Below, piece by piece: positions 8,886 to 19,444 of a stretch of DNA of 64,000 nucleotides (positions within the stretch are counted from its first letter, which is position 1; every line of letters starts with the position of its first letter). A model generated the notes under the pieces. That model made no database searches. It saw nothing but the letters and a program-made list of their open reading frames with translations, and was not told where the DNA came from. The stretch spans positions 1,058,980 to 1,122,979 of the forward strand of contig NZ_CP010827.1 in the NCBI RefSeq assembly GCF_000833575.1, read 5' to 3'. Source of the DNA: Corynebacterium singulare. Lineage in GTDB: Bacteria; Actinomycetota; Actinomycetes; Mycobacteriales; Mycobacteriaceae. The position numbers and the translations under genes were made by a program.

Positions 8886-9905
8886 TTAGCTTTCCTGATC
8901 GTGCGGGTTGGTGTAGTCCACCACGGAGTATTCCTGCAGCTTGGCCAGCTTGTGAATGGAATCCACGTAGCGGATGGTGCCGGACTTGGAGCGCATGACC
9001 AGGGAGCGGGTCGTCGCACCGTTCTTGCGGTAGGACACACCACGCAGCATGTCACCGTTGGTGACACCCGTAGCAGCGAAGTAGCAGTTCTCAGAAGAGA
9101 CCAGATCGTTCGTCGTGAGCACGCGATCCAAATCATGGCCAGCCTTGCGAGCCTTCTCAGCTTCTTCCTCGTCCTTCGGCCACAGCTTGCCCTGAATCTC
9201 GCCTCCCATGCACTTCATGGCACAAGCGGTGATGATGCCCTCTGGGGTGCCGCCGATGCCCATCATGAGGTCGATGGAGTTGGTGTCCTGGCACGTGGCA
9301 ATGGCGCCGGCTACGTCGCCGTCCATGATGAGGCGGACCTTGGCACCAGCCTGGCGGATCTCCTTGATGAGTTCATCGTGGCGCGGGCGGTCGAGCACAA
9401 CGACGGTCAGGTCAGCTGGCTTGATGCCCTTTGCCTTGGCAACGGACTTTACGTTCCACTCGACGGGCTTGTTGATGTCGATGCAGCCGACACCATCTGG
9501 GCCCACGGCAATCTTCTCCATGTAGAAGACCGCAGAGGGGTCGTACATGGTTCCGCGCTCAGCAGCGGCGATGACGGAGATTGCGTTCGGGCGGCCCTCA
9601 GCCATGAGACGGGTGCCGTCCACCGGGTCGACGGCGATATCCATCTCAGCGCCGTCGCCGGTGCCGACCTCCTCGCCGTTGAAGAGCATTGGGGCTTCAT
9701 CCTTCTCGCCCTCACCAATGACAACGACACCGTTCATCTCTACGGAGTTGATGAGCTTACGCATGGCATCCACCGCAGCGCCGTCGCCTTCATTCTTCTG
9801 TCCACGGCCCACCCAGCGGCCCGAGGCCAGTGCAGCGGCCTCGGTGACGCGCACCAGCTCCATCGCTAGGTTGCGGTCAGGGATATAAGACGTGTTGTCG
9901 GACAT
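8886..9905 (-). CDS. glpX: Class II fructose-1,6-bisphosphatase
   Basis: The 339-residue protein has the GlpX metal and phosphate sites: [15 protein letters not shown], then [16 protein letters not shown], and [17 protein letters not shown]. It removes the 1-phosphate from fructose 1,6-bisphosphate, the committed step of gluconeogenesis. The start ATG 9905 is preceded by AAAGGGA. A 12-bp palindrome, GGGCTTAAGCCC (9994-10005), lies in the divergent intergenic region upstream, but nothing shows that it is used. Confidence 0.96.
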   Translation of the reverse strand: MSDNTSYIPDRNLAMELVRVTEAAALASGRWVGRGQKNEGDGAAVDAMRKLINSVEMNGVVVIGEGEKDEAPMLFNGEEVGTGDGAEMDIAVDPVDGTRLMAEGRPNAISVIAAAERGTMYDPSAVFYMEKIAVGPDGVGCIDINKPVEWNVKSVAKAKGIKPADLTVVVLDRPRHDELIKEIRQAGAKVRLIMDGDVAGAIATCQDTNSIDLMMGIGGTPEGIITACAMKCMGGEIQGKLWPKDEEEAEKARKAGHDLDRVLTTNDLVSSENCYFAATGVTNGDMLRGVSYRKNGATTRSLVMRSKSGTIRYVDSIHKLAKLQEYSVVDYTNPHDQES

Positions 9906-10106
9906 AAGTAAGTGGTCCCTTTCTTATCAGGTGGCTTGACCCGGGGTGGGAGAATTACCCGGAATACATCCTCTATTCTTCCACTTTTATGGTGGGCTTA
10001 AGCCCGAATGCCTCCCCCAGATGTGGGATCGGGGGTGAATGTGCGGGAAACTGCAGGTAGGTGGTCGATGTCGCGTTCGCAGGATGGGGCGTGCGATACT
10101 AGGCGG

Positions 10107-10697
10107 GTGGCTGCTGAAGAGAAACCAAAAATTTTCGAGGGCGCGCGTGACATTACCTTGACCGTTGGCGTCATTCTCATCATGATGTTCGTCGCGGTAG
10201 GTGCGACAGGACTGTGCTCCGTGAACCCTGAAAAATCGGGTCCGGTGCAGGACGTGGACGCCTCGACCTTCCTAGCGATGGAGGCGCGCAACACGGGAGC
10301 TGTCATTCGCGAACCTGTTCTGCCGGAAGGGTGGCAGCCTAACGCTGCGCGCCGCAAGCAGATGGGTTCTGAGGTTGGTTCCGTTGTGAGCTGGCTGACC
10401 CCGAATGATGGCTATGTTGAGTCCGCACAGACGCAGCTGGCGCTTGGCGATGTCCCCTCGGCTTACGATTCCAACTATCGTGCCAACTCCGAGAAGCGTG
10501 AGGTGGCAGGCCACGACGTTGAAATCCTCAGCAGTGATGATCGGGATGTCCGTCCACTGTGGATTACTGACTTGGGCGATGCCCGCCTCGTCCTTACTGG
10601 CTCTGCCTCTGACGCTGATTATGAAACGGCCCTGGTCGCCTTCGTAGAGGCTGAACCGCTCACAATTGGCGAAGACGGCAACGTCGTCAGCGAATAG
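10107..10697 (+). CDS. DUF4245 domain membrane protein
   Basis: The frame is open from 10008, but related proteins begin with a short cytoplasmic stretch like AAEEKPKIFEGARDIT, which points to GTG 10107. A -10-like GATACT lies about 8 bases before it, so the message could be leaderless. One membrane helix (about residues 16-38) is followed by an extracytoplasmic domain of about 155 residues. The family is conserved next to glpX and exonuclease VII genes in corynebacteria and has no known function. Its end overlaps the convergent gene at 10687 by 11 bp. Confidence 0.7.
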   Translation: MAAEEKPKIFEGARDITLTVGVILIMMFVAVGATGLCSVNPEKSGPVQDVDASTFLAMEARNTGAVIREPVLPEGWQPNAARRKQMGSEVGSVVSWLTPNDGYVESAQTQLALGDVPSAYDSNYRANSEKREVAGHDVEILSSDDRDVRPLWITDLGDARLVLTGSASDADYETALVAFVEAEPLTIGEDGNVVSE

Positions 10698-11040
10698 TGA
10701 CGCGCTGCAGCGTTCCGTCCCACTCCACATCGATGGCGTTGCCCGCCGCCTGCGCAAGGGATTCCTGGTCGAGTCCGCTTAGGCGGGTCTTGCCAAGGTA
10801 GACGTCCACCTTCTCGTGGACGGACTTGCTGGGGAAGAGGGTGATGTTGGTGAGCTTGTCTTCTACAAAACGCAGGACAATCGAGCCAGAGAAGTAGCTG
10901 ATTTCCTCGCCCTCAGCGGTGTGCGGGGCACCGAAGAATTCTTCCGCGAGTTGGCGTGAATCCCCAAAGACCATGGAACCAGCTCCACCGGACTTGGAGA
11001 CGAAGTCGACGCGGTCGCCCGGATAAGCATAGATCTTCAT
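10687..11040 (-). CDS. Conserved hypothetical protein downstream of xseB
   Basis: This is a 117-residue acidic soluble protein with no signal peptide or membrane helix. Its ATG (11038-11040) directly abuts the xseB stop, so it is the third gene of an xseA-xseB-orf unit. I do not recognise a domain. The mixed alpha/beta pattern with a conserved-looking start (MKIYAYPGDRVDFVSKSGG) suggests a small folded domain. No role in DNA metabolism is shown beyond the neighbourhood. Confidence 0.6.
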   Translation of the reverse strand: MKIYAYPGDRVDFVSKSGGAGSMVFGDSRQLAEEFFGAPHTAEGEEISYFSGSIVLRFVEDKLTNITLFPSKSVHEKVDVYLGKTRLSGLDQESLAQAAGNAIDVEWDGTLQRVTIR

Positions 11041-11295
11041 TTAGGCTTCAGCCTCCTCATTCTTGCGGAGGGCTTCCTCCACGCGTTTCGATGCGCCGTC
11101 GAGGTGCGCCTCACAAGCCTTGGCCAAAGCCTCACCGCGCTCCCAGTATTTGAGCGATTCGTCCAAACCCATCTGGCCTAATTCGAGAATCTTGACGGTT
11201 TCAATGAGTTCGTCGCGGGCTTGCTCGTAGCTGAGCTCCTCAACGGGTGGGAAAGCATCCTGGCCGGGCTGTCCGGCGCCAATGGTGTCAGTCAT
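11041..11295 (-). CDS. xseB: Exonuclease VII small subunit
   Basis: The 84-residue protein carries the XseB core, [37 protein letters not shown], which forms the helical hairpin that coats the large subunit. Several small subunits bind one XseA to make the single-strand exonuclease. The gene follows xseA by 52 bp. Confidence 0.95.
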   Translation of the reverse strand: MTDTIGAGQPGQDAFPPVEELSYEQARDELIETVKILELGQMGLDESLKYWERGEALAKACEAHLDGASKRVEEALRKNEEAEA

Positions 11296-11347
11296 GAAAG
11301 GGATCCTATCTTTATGGGGTAAGTCAGCGTTTTAAAACCTATCGTGC

Positions 11348-12646
11348 TTAGTCCGCTGCGTGGGAGGACATCGCTGCGGCGGTAATGGAGCCATCGCCCA
11401 CCCGGATGCGCAGCTGTGAACCAGGAGGTGATTGCTCGTAGCTGGTGACCACCTCAGGCCCGCTGCCGTCGCGCGGAACAACTTGCACGATGGCATAGCC
11501 ACGCTCGAGTGTGGCTGAGGGGCCCAAGGCGGATACGCGGGCACGGAGCGACGAGACTTGGTTGCTCTCCCGATCGAGCTGGTGCGTGATGACGCGGCGG
11601 ATCAGGGAGACATGGCGGTCAAGTTCCTCGCGGCGAGCGGTAATCGGCACCATCGGGTCCGCGAGTACCGGGCGAGAGCGGATATTTTCCAGGCCACGCC
11701 GCTCGCGCTCCACCCACCCGCGCAGAGCAGCAGCCATGCGAGAACGAGCCTCCGCAATGAGCGCATATTCCTCTGCAGCAGAAGGGACAACGCGCTTGGC
11801 GGCGTCAGTGGGAGTGGCGGCGCGGAGATCGGCAACGTCATCAAGCACCGGGTGATCCGGCTCGTGTCCGATGGCGGAGACCACCGGTGTGCGGGCCTCA
11901 GCCACAGCGCGTTGCAGGGCCTCCTCGGAGAAGGGAAGAAGATCCTCCACCGAACCACCTCCACGGGCGATGATGATGACGTCGACCTCCGGATCGGCGT
12001 CAAGGGTACGCAGAGCATCAACAACCTGAGTCACGGCCGTGGCGCCCTGCACGGCGGTGTTGATGACCTCGAATTGAACGGCCGGCCAGCGGTCCTGTGC
12101 GACGGACAGGACATCGCGCTCGGCGTGGGAACCACGTCCAGTAATGAGGCCAATCTTCTGAGGCAAATAGGGCAGCGGCAGCTTGCGGGAAGGATCACAA
12201 AGCCCCTCCTGGCGCAGGCGCTGGCGCAGCATCTCCACGCGTGCCAGCAGATCACCGATGCCGACGTGGCGGATCTCGGTGACCCAGAGGGAGAAGCTGC
12301 CACGGCCAGCGTAAAAGGCTGGCTTGCCATAGACCACGACGCGGTCGCCGTCCTTGAGCGGGGAGGGCGCATTCCGAATGAGCGACGTATTGCAGGTCAA
12401 CTGCACGGACTTCTCCTGCTCCACATCGCGCAGGGTGATATACGACAGCTTCCATGATGGCTTCATATTGAGCTGCGTAATCTGGCCTTCGACCCACAGG
12501 AAGCCGAGACGCTCAATCCAGCCTTTGACTTGGTCATTGACCTTGCCAACGGGCCACGGTGCCTCCGCGGAATTAGCCGGTTGGTTCACGCGTAGTCCTT
12601 TCTTCGTGCTGTGTTCTGCGTCCAGTCTAGGAGGTTGCTCGGACAT
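11348..12646 (-). CDS. xseA: Exonuclease VII large subunit
   Basis: The 432-residue protein has an N-terminal OB-fold (about residues 30-130) followed by the catalytic region, with [20 protein letters not shown] and [25 protein letters not shown]. It degrades single-stranded DNA from both ends to acid-soluble oligonucleotides. The coiled-coil region near residues 285-385 is where XseB binds. It heads a three-gene unit transcribed away from ispH. Confidence 0.95.
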   Translation of the reverse strand: MSEQPPRLDAEHSTKKGLRVNQPANSAEAPWPVGKVNDQVKGWIERLGFLWVEGQITQLNMKPSWKLSYITLRDVEQEKSVQLTCNTSLIRNAPSPLKDGDRVVVYGKPAFYAGRGSFSLWVTEIRHVGIGDLLARVEMLRQRLRQEGLCDPSRKLPLPYLPQKIGLITGRGSHAERDVLSVAQDRWPAVQFEVINTAVQGATAVTQVVDALRTLDADPEVDVIIIARGGGSVEDLLPFSEEALQRAVAEARTPVVSAIGHEPDHPVLDDVADLRAATPTDAAKRVVPSAAEEYALIAEARSRMAAALRGWVERERRGLENIRSRPVLADPMVPITARREELDRHVSLIRRVITHQLDRESNQVSSLRARVSALGPSATLERGYAIVQVVPRDGSGPEVVTSYEQSPPGSQLRIRVGDGSITAAAMSSHAAD

Positions 12647-12729
12647 GCACCCTCAGCGGGCGAGGAAGGCGAGTCAGCAGCTTAAACGGTAACTACAGTA
12701 TGCGGCGGTTATTCGATACTCTGGGAGCC

Positions 12730-13689
12730 ATGACTGAAACTGCCAAGAAGGTGCTCCTGGCGGCTCCGCGCGGCTACTGTGCCGGCGTGGACCGTGCTGT
12801 TGAGACAGTAGAAAAGGCGCTGGAGAAGTACGGCGCACCCATCTATGTGCGCAAGCAGATTGTGCACAACCGCTTCGTCGTGGAATCGCTAGCCAAACGT
12901 GGCGTCATCTTTGTCGAAGAAGCCTCCGAAGCTCCTGAGGGCGCACACCTGGTTTTCTCCGCACACGGCATTGCTCCGAGCGTGCGCAAGGAAGCACAAG
13001 AGCGCAAGCAGCTCACTCTCGATGCCACGTGCCCGCTGGTGACGAAGGTGCACAAGGAAGCACAGCGTTTCGAGCGTGATGGCTACCAGATTTTGCTCGT
13101 TGGTCACGAGGGCCACGAGGAAGTGGAGGGCACCGCCGGTGAGGCTCCGGAGGTGACGCACCTCGTGGATGGTCTGGAGGGCGTCGACAAGCTGCCGGAC
13201 TCCCTGCAGAATGAGAAGCTTATCTGGCTCTCTCAGACCACGCTGTCGGTGGATGAGACCATCGAGATTGTGAACAAGCTGCGTGAGCGCTTCCCACACC
13301 TGGAAAACCCGCCGTCAGATGATATTTGCTACGCCACCCAGAACCGTCAGGAGTCGGTCAAAGCTATCGCCCCGAAGTGTGACCTGATGATTGTTGTGGG
13401 CTCCCAGAACTCCTCGAACTCGAAGCGCCTCGTAGAAGTAGCACTGGAGGCAGGCTCCACGGCGTCGTACCTCGTTGACTTTGCCTCGGAGATTGATGAG
13501 GCCTGGCTGGAGGGAGTTTCGACCGTTGGAGTGACCTGTGGTGCCTCGGTACCGGAGCTTCTCGTGCGCGAGGTACTCGAGTTCCTTGATGCGCGCGGCT
13601 ATAGCGATGTGGAACAGGTAACGACTTCCACGGAGACCATTACTTTCTCCTTGCCGCGTGACCTGCGCCCGGCTCGTACTGAGCGCTAG
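12730..13689 (+). CDS. ispH: 4-hydroxy-3-methylbut-2-enyl diphosphate reductase
   Basis: This enzyme makes IPP and DMAPP in the last step of the MEP isoprenoid pathway. The three cluster cysteines are visible in [26 protein letters not shown] and [12 protein letters not shown], with the histidines in VHNRFVVE and SAHGIAPS. I place the start at ATG 12730, giving about 319 residues; the in-frame ATG at 12700 would lie in the promoter. A -10-like GATACT at about 12715-12720 suggests a very short leader. It is divergent from xseA. Confidence 0.96.
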   Translation: MTETAKKVLLAAPRGYCAGVDRAVETVEKALEKYGAPIYVRKQIVHNRFVVESLAKRGVIFVEEASEAPEGAHLVFSAHGIAPSVRKEAQERKQLTLDATCPLVTKVHKEAQRFERDGYQILLVGHEGHEEVEGTAGEAPEVTHLVDGLEGVDKLPDSLQNEKLIWLSQTTLSVDETIEIVNKLRERFPHLENPPSDDICYATQNRQESVKAIAPKCDLMIVVGSQNSSNSKRLVEVALEAGSTASYLVDFASEIDEAWLEGVSTVGVTCGASVPELLVREVLEFLDARGYSDVEQVTTSTETITFSLPRDLRPARTER

Positions 13690-13740
13690 AACCTAGGGCA
13701 CCTCGACCGCCTAGAAATCCTGGAGACCCGGAGCACTGCG

Positions 13741-14469
13741 CTAGTCCTCGTAGAGGTTCTCCTCGAGCTTCTGCTGAGGACGCGGCGCACGCTGCCTGTT
13801 TTCAGCAGACCTGGCGGCGGCTCGGCGGAACTCCTCACGTTCGTCTGCGTCAGGAGCAGCCTGACGGCGCCTTTCGCGTTCTTCTTCTTGTAGGCGGCGG
13901 CGCTCCCCGCGATCGCGCTCACGAACCCGGCGGGGCGAGGTGTTCTCACGCGCGACGAGCTCAGCCACAGAGAGGCGTTCGGAACGGTTGCGCTCATCAG
14001 CAGCAACCTCCGCGCGACGCTTCTTGAGGGCCTTGGCCTCTTGGCTCTTAGCATGATTATTGCTGCGCCACACGCGAAGTACCGCCAGCAATGCGCACGC
14101 CAAAACTGTCACGATGAGGACAGGGAAGTGCTGGATAAGGGGGAAAGCCGAAGTGAGCAGCGCCGTCTTACTAAACGGCGAGGCGCCTTCTGGCAGCGCA
14201 GAAGCGGAGTTGATAAATCCGGCCCCCACTGCGCCGACTGCGTACAGCAAGGGCAAAGTAATCACGGTCATGTACAAGCCACGGGTTTCCACGAGCCAAG
14301 TCACGGCGAGGGAACCCAAGCCAAAAATCAGCGCGAAAGCCAGTCCGACACGCCCGAGCACACCAGACACGGCCATGGCCACGAGCGCCACGAGGAGCGC
14401 AACAAGAAGTGCTCGGGTGAGCGGCATTCCGCGACGGGGTGGGCGGCGACGATTTTTGGCAACTGACAC
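13741..14469 (-). CDS. DUF6542-type membrane protein with charged C-terminal tail
   Basis: A basic N-terminus (KNRRRPPRRG) precedes about four hydrophobic helices in residues 17-130. The remaining 110 residues are almost entirely Arg, Glu and Ala, with runs such as RERDRGERRRLQEEERERRRQ, probably a helical or coiled-coil cytoplasmic tail. The start is GTG 14469. The pattern matches actinobacterial membrane proteins labelled DUF6542; the function is unknown. It is transcribed in the same direction as rmuC, 35 bp apart. Confidence 0.7.
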   Translation of the reverse strand: MSVAKNRRRPPRRGMPLTRALLVALLVALVAMAVSGVLGRVGLAFALIFGLGSLAVTWLVETRGLYMTVITLPLLYAVGAVGAGFINSASALPEGASPFSKTALLTSAFPLIQHFPVLIVTVLACALLAVLRVWRSNNHAKSQEAKALKKRRAEVAADERNRSERLSVAELVARENTSPRRVRERDRGERRRLQEEERERRRQAAPDADEREEFRRAAARSAENRQRAPRPQQKLEENLYED

Positions 14470-14504
14470 GCCGTGAGAGTTTACCGGGATTTTCGGGTGA
14501 AACG

Positions 14505-15605
14505 TTAGTCATTATGGGCGCGCCGCGGCCACGACTCCACGCTGCGCGGTTCGACTGGTGTGCGATCCACGCGGGCAGGAATATCCAATTCCGTAAGCCG
14601 ACGGGCGGTCACCCCAACCCGTGAATCCAAGCTGGCCAGGCTCGCGTTATAGGCCTCCACGGCTCGCTCGAGTCCTCGCCCCACCTTGTCATAATGCTCG
14701 TTGAGAGTATTAAGGCGCGTATACAGCTCGCGGCCTAAACGCTGGACTTCGCGGGCCTTATCGGATATCTCCTCGTGCTGCCAGCTCACCGCTACGGTGC
14801 GCAGTAGGGCGAAGAGCGTGCTCGGCGTGGCGATGACAATGTTGCGCTCAAAGGCAAATTCGAGCAGTTCAGCATCGACCGTCAGTGCAGCGTCGACGAA
14901 CGTGTCGGCGGGGACGAAGAGGATGACAAACTGCGGAGTTGGGGAGAAAGCCTCAATGTAGTCCTTGCCGGAGAGTGCCTGGACATGGGAGCGCATGAGA
15001 TGCGCGTGGCGCCGAAGGAAGCCCGCCCGATCCTCGGGGTCCTCACTCTCCATGGCGTCGAGGTAGGCGCTGAGCGGGACCTTGGCATCGACGACAATGC
15101 TGCGGCCACCGGCCAGGCGAATGACAAGATCTGGGCGCACGGCAGCGCCGTTGATGTAGGCAGTGACCTGGGAATCAAAGTCGACATGTTTGCGCATGCC
15201 GCCGAGCTCCACAACGCGTTCAAGTTGCACCTCACCCCAGCGCCCCCGAACATTCGGTGAGCGCAGCGCGCCAACAAGTTTGTCCGTGCGATCAGACAGC
15301 CGGGTGGAGGTCCGTGTTACTGCCTGGACCTGGCTGCTCAGTGCGGCCAGTGAGGTAGCACGGTCCTCCTCAATTTCTTGGAGCTGTAGTCCCAGCCTGT
15401 CCATTGCCTTCTCCAGCGGCGCAAGCTCTGCTTGCCGGCGCTGGGATTCCTGGAGAGCTCGGTGTTCTTCTGAGGGTTGGGAGGACTGCGCGGAATAGGC
15501 GCGGGCCAGCCACCCCAAGGCAGCGCCGATGATGAGTCCGAGGAAAAGCAGCAGCACGGGAAGAGTAGACGTCATGCCTGACATCATGGCATGCGCCGTG
15601 GACAT
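14505..15605 (-). CDS. rmuC: DNA recombination protein RmuC
   Basis: There is an N-terminal membrane helix (LPVLLLFLGLIIGAALGWLA), a coiled coil (about residues 40-100), then the RmuC nuclease-like core with NVRGRWGEVQLERVVELGGM, VRPDLVIRLAGGRSIVVDAKVPL and FVPADTFVDAAL. RmuC limits certain recombination events and resembles PD-(D/E)XK nucleases. The start may be ATG 15575 rather than 15605, since MTSTLPVLLL leads directly into the helix. Confidence 0.93.
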   Translation of the reverse strand: MSTAHAMMSGMTSTLPVLLLFLGLIIGAALGWLARAYSAQSSQPSEEHRALQESQRRQAELAPLEKAMDRLGLQLQEIEEDRATSLAALSSQVQAVTRTSTRLSDRTDKLVGALRSPNVRGRWGEVQLERVVELGGMRKHVDFDSQVTAYINGAAVRPDLVIRLAGGRSIVVDAKVPLSAYLDAMESEDPEDRAGFLRRHAHLMRSHVQALSGKDYIEAFSPTPQFVILFVPADTFVDAALTVDAELLEFAFERNIVIATPSTLFALLRTVAVSWQHEEISDKAREVQRLGRELYTRLNTLNEHYDKVGRGLERAVEAYNASLASLDSRVGVTARRLTELDIPARVDRTPVEPRSVESWPRRAHND

Positions 15606-15611
15606 CTCGGC

Positions 15612-17093
15612 TTAGTCTTTATCCTTCGACTGCAACATTTGTTCGAGAGCTCCGATTGCGCGCTTGATGCCGGCGCGGGCGCCGTTTTCACGCTCAGTGA
15701 AGTCGGCATCGACGTCGACCTTGCGGTCTAAGGCGCTTGTGCCATCGGTGGCAACATCCTCAGCCGCGCCTTCGGGAGCAACGTGATCCGGGATGGACAA
15801 CCATTGCTCGCGTTTCCGGTCACCCTGCTCTTGTGTATAGCGCCCGATGAGGAAGCCTGCCACGGTGGAAAACTGCAGATCCTCCGCGGTCCGTTCGCCG
15901 GATTGGAGCATCATCATGTCCTGGAAGTAGCGGTAGCCCACCGCAATGGTGGCTGCTGCCGGCACGGCAAGGAAGCCGCCCACGAGGCCGAAAAGCGCGG
16001 ATCCCACCGTCACCGAGATCAGAACGATGACTGGGTGAAGGTTCATTGCCTTGGACTGAAGCCAAGGGGAGAGCACGTTGCCCTCCAACTGCTGGACCAA
16101 GAGGACAAGTCCCAAGACGAGCAGAGCCTTCGTGAAGCCCAGAGAAACCAGCGCGATCGTGACGGACAGTGCGCCAGCCACGATGGCGCCCACAAACGGG
16201 ATAAAACCGGCGATGAAAGTGATGATGGCGAGCGCCATGGCCAACGGCACACCGATGAGGGCGAGGCCGAGGCCGATGAAGACGGCATCGACAGCTGAGA
16301 CCACTGCCTGTGCCCGCACGAATCCACCCAATGTTGTCCATATGCGGGTGAGCAACTCGGTGAGGTGCCAGCCGGTGCGGCGGCCAGTGGCGGCGCGCAA
16401 CCAGGGAAGGAAATTATGGCCGTCTTTGAGGAAGAAGAAGGTGAGCACCACGATGATGAACAAAGTCACCACAATGGACGTGGCCGTACCAATACCTGTG
16501 AAGACGGAGCCTGCGATGGATCCGGCTTGGCGTTGGAGCCACAAAGCGATTTCGTCGATATACGTGCCAATCTCATCCGGGTCGAGATTCAACGGTGGGC
16601 CCTGGGCCCACAACTGGAGGCGCTGAATACCTTCGGCCGTCTGGAGATAGAGCGTCTGGGATTGCCGCGCAAAGTCCGGTGCGATGAACATGAACAGTGA
16701 GCCCACTGCGGTAAAGGACACCAAAATCGTGATTGCTGCGGCGAGTGCTGACGGGAGTCCATTACGGCGCATGGCACTGGCCACGGGGGCCAGCACGGTG
16801 CAGATAATCAACGCGATGAGGACTGGAAGAATGCCGCGCCAAAAATTGCCCAACATGCGGAAGGTGGCATAAAGGAAGAGTCCGATGATGGTGAGGCGCA
16901 ATGCCCACAATGACGCAGACTTAATGACTTCGCCGACCACCACCGAGCGATCCACCTGATTGCCCGGCGGGTGCGGGGAAACATCATCCAGGGACGCAGC
17001 ATCGACTGAGTCGTCAAAGCGCCCGCCAAGCGCGGCCTCTGCGGCGGCGAGCTCGGGCGAGGAGGACTGAGGGCTAGGCTGATCGGAACTCAC
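15612..17093 (-). CDS. AI-2E family transporter (PerM-like)
   Basis: The 493-residue membrane protein has about eight predicted helices between residues 60 and 410, including the family's GFIPFVGAIVAGALSVTIALVSLG and QQLEGNVLSPWLQSKAMNLHPVIVL motifs. Both ends are long, hydrophilic and acidic. Family members export AI-2 or act as sodium/proton antiporters, so the name does not prove a signalling role. It starts with GTG 17093 and lies 6 bp upstream of rmuC, probably in one transcript. Confidence 0.88.
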   Translation of the reverse strand: MSSDQPSPQSSSPELAAAEAALGGRFDDSVDAASLDDVSPHPPGNQVDRSVVVGEVIKSASLWALRLTIIGLFLYATFRMLGNFWRGILPVLIALIICTVLAPVASAMRRNGLPSALAAAITILVSFTAVGSLFMFIAPDFARQSQTLYLQTAEGIQRLQLWAQGPPLNLDPDEIGTYIDEIALWLQRQAGSIAGSVFTGIGTATSIVVTLFIIVVLTFFFLKDGHNFLPWLRAATGRRTGWHLTELLTRIWTTLGGFVRAQAVVSAVDAVFIGLGLALIGVPLAMALAIITFIAGFIPFVGAIVAGALSVTIALVSLGFTKALLVLGLVLLVQQLEGNVLSPWLQSKAMNLHPVIVLISVTVGSALFGLVGGFLAVPAAATIAVGYRYFQDMMMLQSGERTAEDLQFSTVAGFLIGRYTQEQGDRKREQWLSIPDHVAPEGAAEDVATDGTSALDRKVDVDADFTERENGARAGIKRAIGALEQMLQSKDKD

Positions 17094-17140
17094 CCTACCA
17101 TCTTGCCTTAAAAGATCCGGGGTGCGTTAGGATTGGCCCC

Positions 17141-18226
17141 GTGAGTCTTACACTAGGAATCGTCGGCCTGCCCAACGTGGGCAAGTCCACGTTGTTTAAT
17201 GCCCTGACCCGTTCCGATATTCTGGCAGCGAACTACCCGTTCGCCACCATCGAACCGAATGTCGGCCTCGTTGAGCTTCCGGATTCCCGCCTGGACCGCT
17301 TGGCTGAGATCTTTAGCTCCGAGCGCATCCTCCCGGCCACCGTGTCCTTCGTGGACATCGCCGGCATTGTCGAAGGCGCCTCCAAGGGTGAGGGCATGGG
17401 TAACGCCTTCCTTGCCAACATCCGCGAGGCAGATGCCATCTGCCAGGTGGTGCGTGCCTTCGCTGATGACAACGTTATTCACGTTGACGGCGAGGTTAAC
17501 CCGGCGCATGATATCTCGGTGATCAACACCGAGCTCATCCTCGCTGATCTCCAGACCATTGAGAAGGCCTTGCCGCGTCTGGAGAAGGAGGCCAAGAAGA
17601 ACAAGGAGCTGACGGACACCGTTGAGGAGACCAAGAAGGCTCAGGCCATCCTCGAGGATGACCGCACGCTCTTCGCTGCATCCAAGAGCAATGAGATTGA
17701 TCTCGCCCTGCTGCGCGAGCTTCACCTCATGACCGCTAAGCCCTTCCTGTATGTCTTCAACTCTGATGAGTCCGTGCTGACTGATGACGCCAAGAAGGAT
17801 GAGCTACGTCAGCTCGTTGCCCCAGCCGAGTGCGTCTTCCTCGATGCTCAGACCGAGACGGAGCTTCTTGAGCTTGACGAGGCTGAGGCGCTCGAGTTGC
17901 TGGAGTCGGTGGGGCAGGAGGAGCCGGGCTTGGCGACGTTAGCCAAGGCCGGTTTCGCCACCCTCGGCCTGCAGACTTACCTGACTGCAGGGCCTAAGGA
18001 AGCCCGCGCGTGGACGATCAAGCAGGGCTCTGCTGCGCCCCAGGCTGCTGGCGTCATCCACACAGACTTTGAGAAGAAATTTATCAAGGCTGAAATCGTT
18101 TCCTTCGATGATCTCGATGCCGCTGGCTCGATGGCTGAGGCTCGCAATGCGGGCAAGGTCCGCCAAGAAGGCAAGGAATACATCATGCAGGACGGAGACG
18201 TCTGCGACTTCAAGATCGGCGGATAG
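17141..18226 (+). CDS. ychF: Redox-regulated ATPase YchF (OLA1)
   Basis: The 361-residue protein has the G1 motif GLPNVGKST, the G3 region VDIAGIVEGASKGEGMGN, and a G4-position NSDE in place of the NKxD of GTPases, which explains the ATP preference of this family. A C-terminal TGS domain (about residues 280-361) ends in KEYIMQDGDVCDFKIGG. YchF binds ribosomes and responds to oxidative stress. The start is GTG 17141. Confidence 0.97.
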   Translation: MSLTLGIVGLPNVGKSTLFNALTRSDILAANYPFATIEPNVGLVELPDSRLDRLAEIFSSERILPATVSFVDIAGIVEGASKGEGMGNAFLANIREADAICQVVRAFADDNVIHVDGEVNPAHDISVINTELILADLQTIEKALPRLEKEAKKNKELTDTVEETKKAQAILEDDRTLFAASKSNEIDLALLRELHLMTAKPFLYVFNSDESVLTDDAKKDELRQLVAPAECVFLDAQTETELLELDEAEALELLESVGQEEPGLATLAKAGFATLGLQTYLTAGPKEARAWTIKQGSAAPQAAGVIHTDFEKKFIKAEIVSFDDLDAAGSMAEARNAGKVRQEGKEYIMQDGDVCDFKIGG

Positions 18227-18253
18227 TCCCGCCACTCCGCGTAGGATGTGGGC

Positions 18254-19444
18254 ATGAGTATCGCCCACATCCTTGACCGCGCCGCGGAAGCCACGACGTG
18301 GCAGGAAGCCCTGTACAAAGATTTGCATCAGCACCCGGAGCTCAGCATGCAAGAGGAGCGTACTCGCGGGGTTATCGCGGATAAGCTCCGTGAGTTTCGC
18401 GGGGTGGAGGTGCTGGAATTCGGCGGGGGAGTCGTCGGCATTCTCCGCAACGGTGAAGGAGCGACCGTCTTGGAGCGCGCCGATTTTGACGGTCTTCCCA
18501 TTAAAGAGGACACTGACCTAAGCTATGCCGCTACGGGCGACGCTATGCATGCCTGCGGCCACGACACCCATGTGACCGCCTTGTTGGGTGCCACGGAGGC
18601 GCTGGCGAAAGCTAGAGACGCGTGGTCCGGTACCTTCATCGCGCTGTTTCAGCCTGGTGAGGAGACCGCCGAGGGCGCACAGTCCATGGTTGATGCGGGA
18701 CTCACCGATAAGGTTCCGACCCCTGATGTGGCCTTTGGCCAGCACGTCTTCATTGATAAGAACGCCCCCGCCGGCAGCGTGCTTATCGCGCCCGGCCCAG
18801 TGCTGTCTACGGCGACGTCTCTCACTGTGACGGTCTATGGGCACGGGTCGCATGGCTCCATGCCGCACCTGAGTATTGATCCGGTGGTGCTGGCTAGCTC
18901 CATCGTGCTGCGGCTACAAACCGTTGTCTCTCGCGAGGTCGATCCGCACCAGTTCGCCGTACTGACCGTGGGCGCGCTGCAGGCAGGTTCGAAGGCTAAT
19001 ATCATCCCGGATTCGGCCACTCTGCGCATCAACATTCGTGCTTATGACGAGAACGTTCGAGCACAGATCGTGGACGCTATCCACCGCATTGTCGAGGCCG
19101 AGTGCCAAGCAGCGATGTCCCCGCGCGAGCCGCAGTTTGTACAGAGTGATAATTACCCCCTCACCGTCAACGATAAAGAAGCGACCGAAAAAGTGCGCGC
19201 GCAGCTTATCGACGTCCTTGGTGGCGATAGTGTCCTCGACATGGAGCCGTGGACGGCGTCCGAAGATTTCTCTCGCATCCCCGATGCCTTCGGAGCTCCC
19301 TATTGTTTCTGGGGCTTCGGCGGGCGAACTGATGGCGCATCAATTCCCAACCACAACCCGCGATTTGCGCCGGAGCTGCAGCCGACGCTGATCACCGCGA
19401 CCCTGGCGCTCATCGCCGCGGCCTACGCGTACTTGGGTAATTAA
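18254..19444 (+). CDS. M20 family amidohydrolase (aminoacylase/hippurate-hydrolase type)
   Basis: About 396 residues from ATG 18254; an in-frame GTG lies at 18248. The metal site is readable in DAMHACGHDTHVTALLGA, FQPGEETAEGAQSMVDAG and PWTASEDFSRIPD. The usual ADMDALPI is ADFDGLPI here, with the metal-binding Asp kept. A dimerisation lid domain occupies about residues 185-290. The enzyme probably removes acyl groups from N-acyl amino acids; corynebacterial relatives include the axillary aminoacylase. It overlaps the end of the convergent rpiR gene by 4 bp. Confidence 0.88.
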   Translation: MSIAHILDRAAEATTWQEALYKDLHQHPELSMQEERTRGVIADKLREFRGVEVLEFGGGVVGILRNGEGATVLERADFDGLPIKEDTDLSYAATGDAMHACGHDTHVTALLGATEALAKARDAWSGTFIALFQPGEETAEGAQSMVDAGLTDKVPTPDVAFGQHVFIDKNAPAGSVLIAPGPVLSTATSLTVTVYGHGSHGSMPHLSIDPVVLASSIVLRLQTVVSREVDPHQFAVLTVGALQAGSKANIIPDSATLRINIRAYDENVRAQIVDAIHRIVEAECQAAMSPREPQFVQSDNYPLTVNDKEATEKVRAQLIDVLGGDSVLDMEPWTASEDFSRIPDAFGAPYCFWGFGGRTDGASIPNHNPRFAPELQPTLITATLALIAAAYAYLGN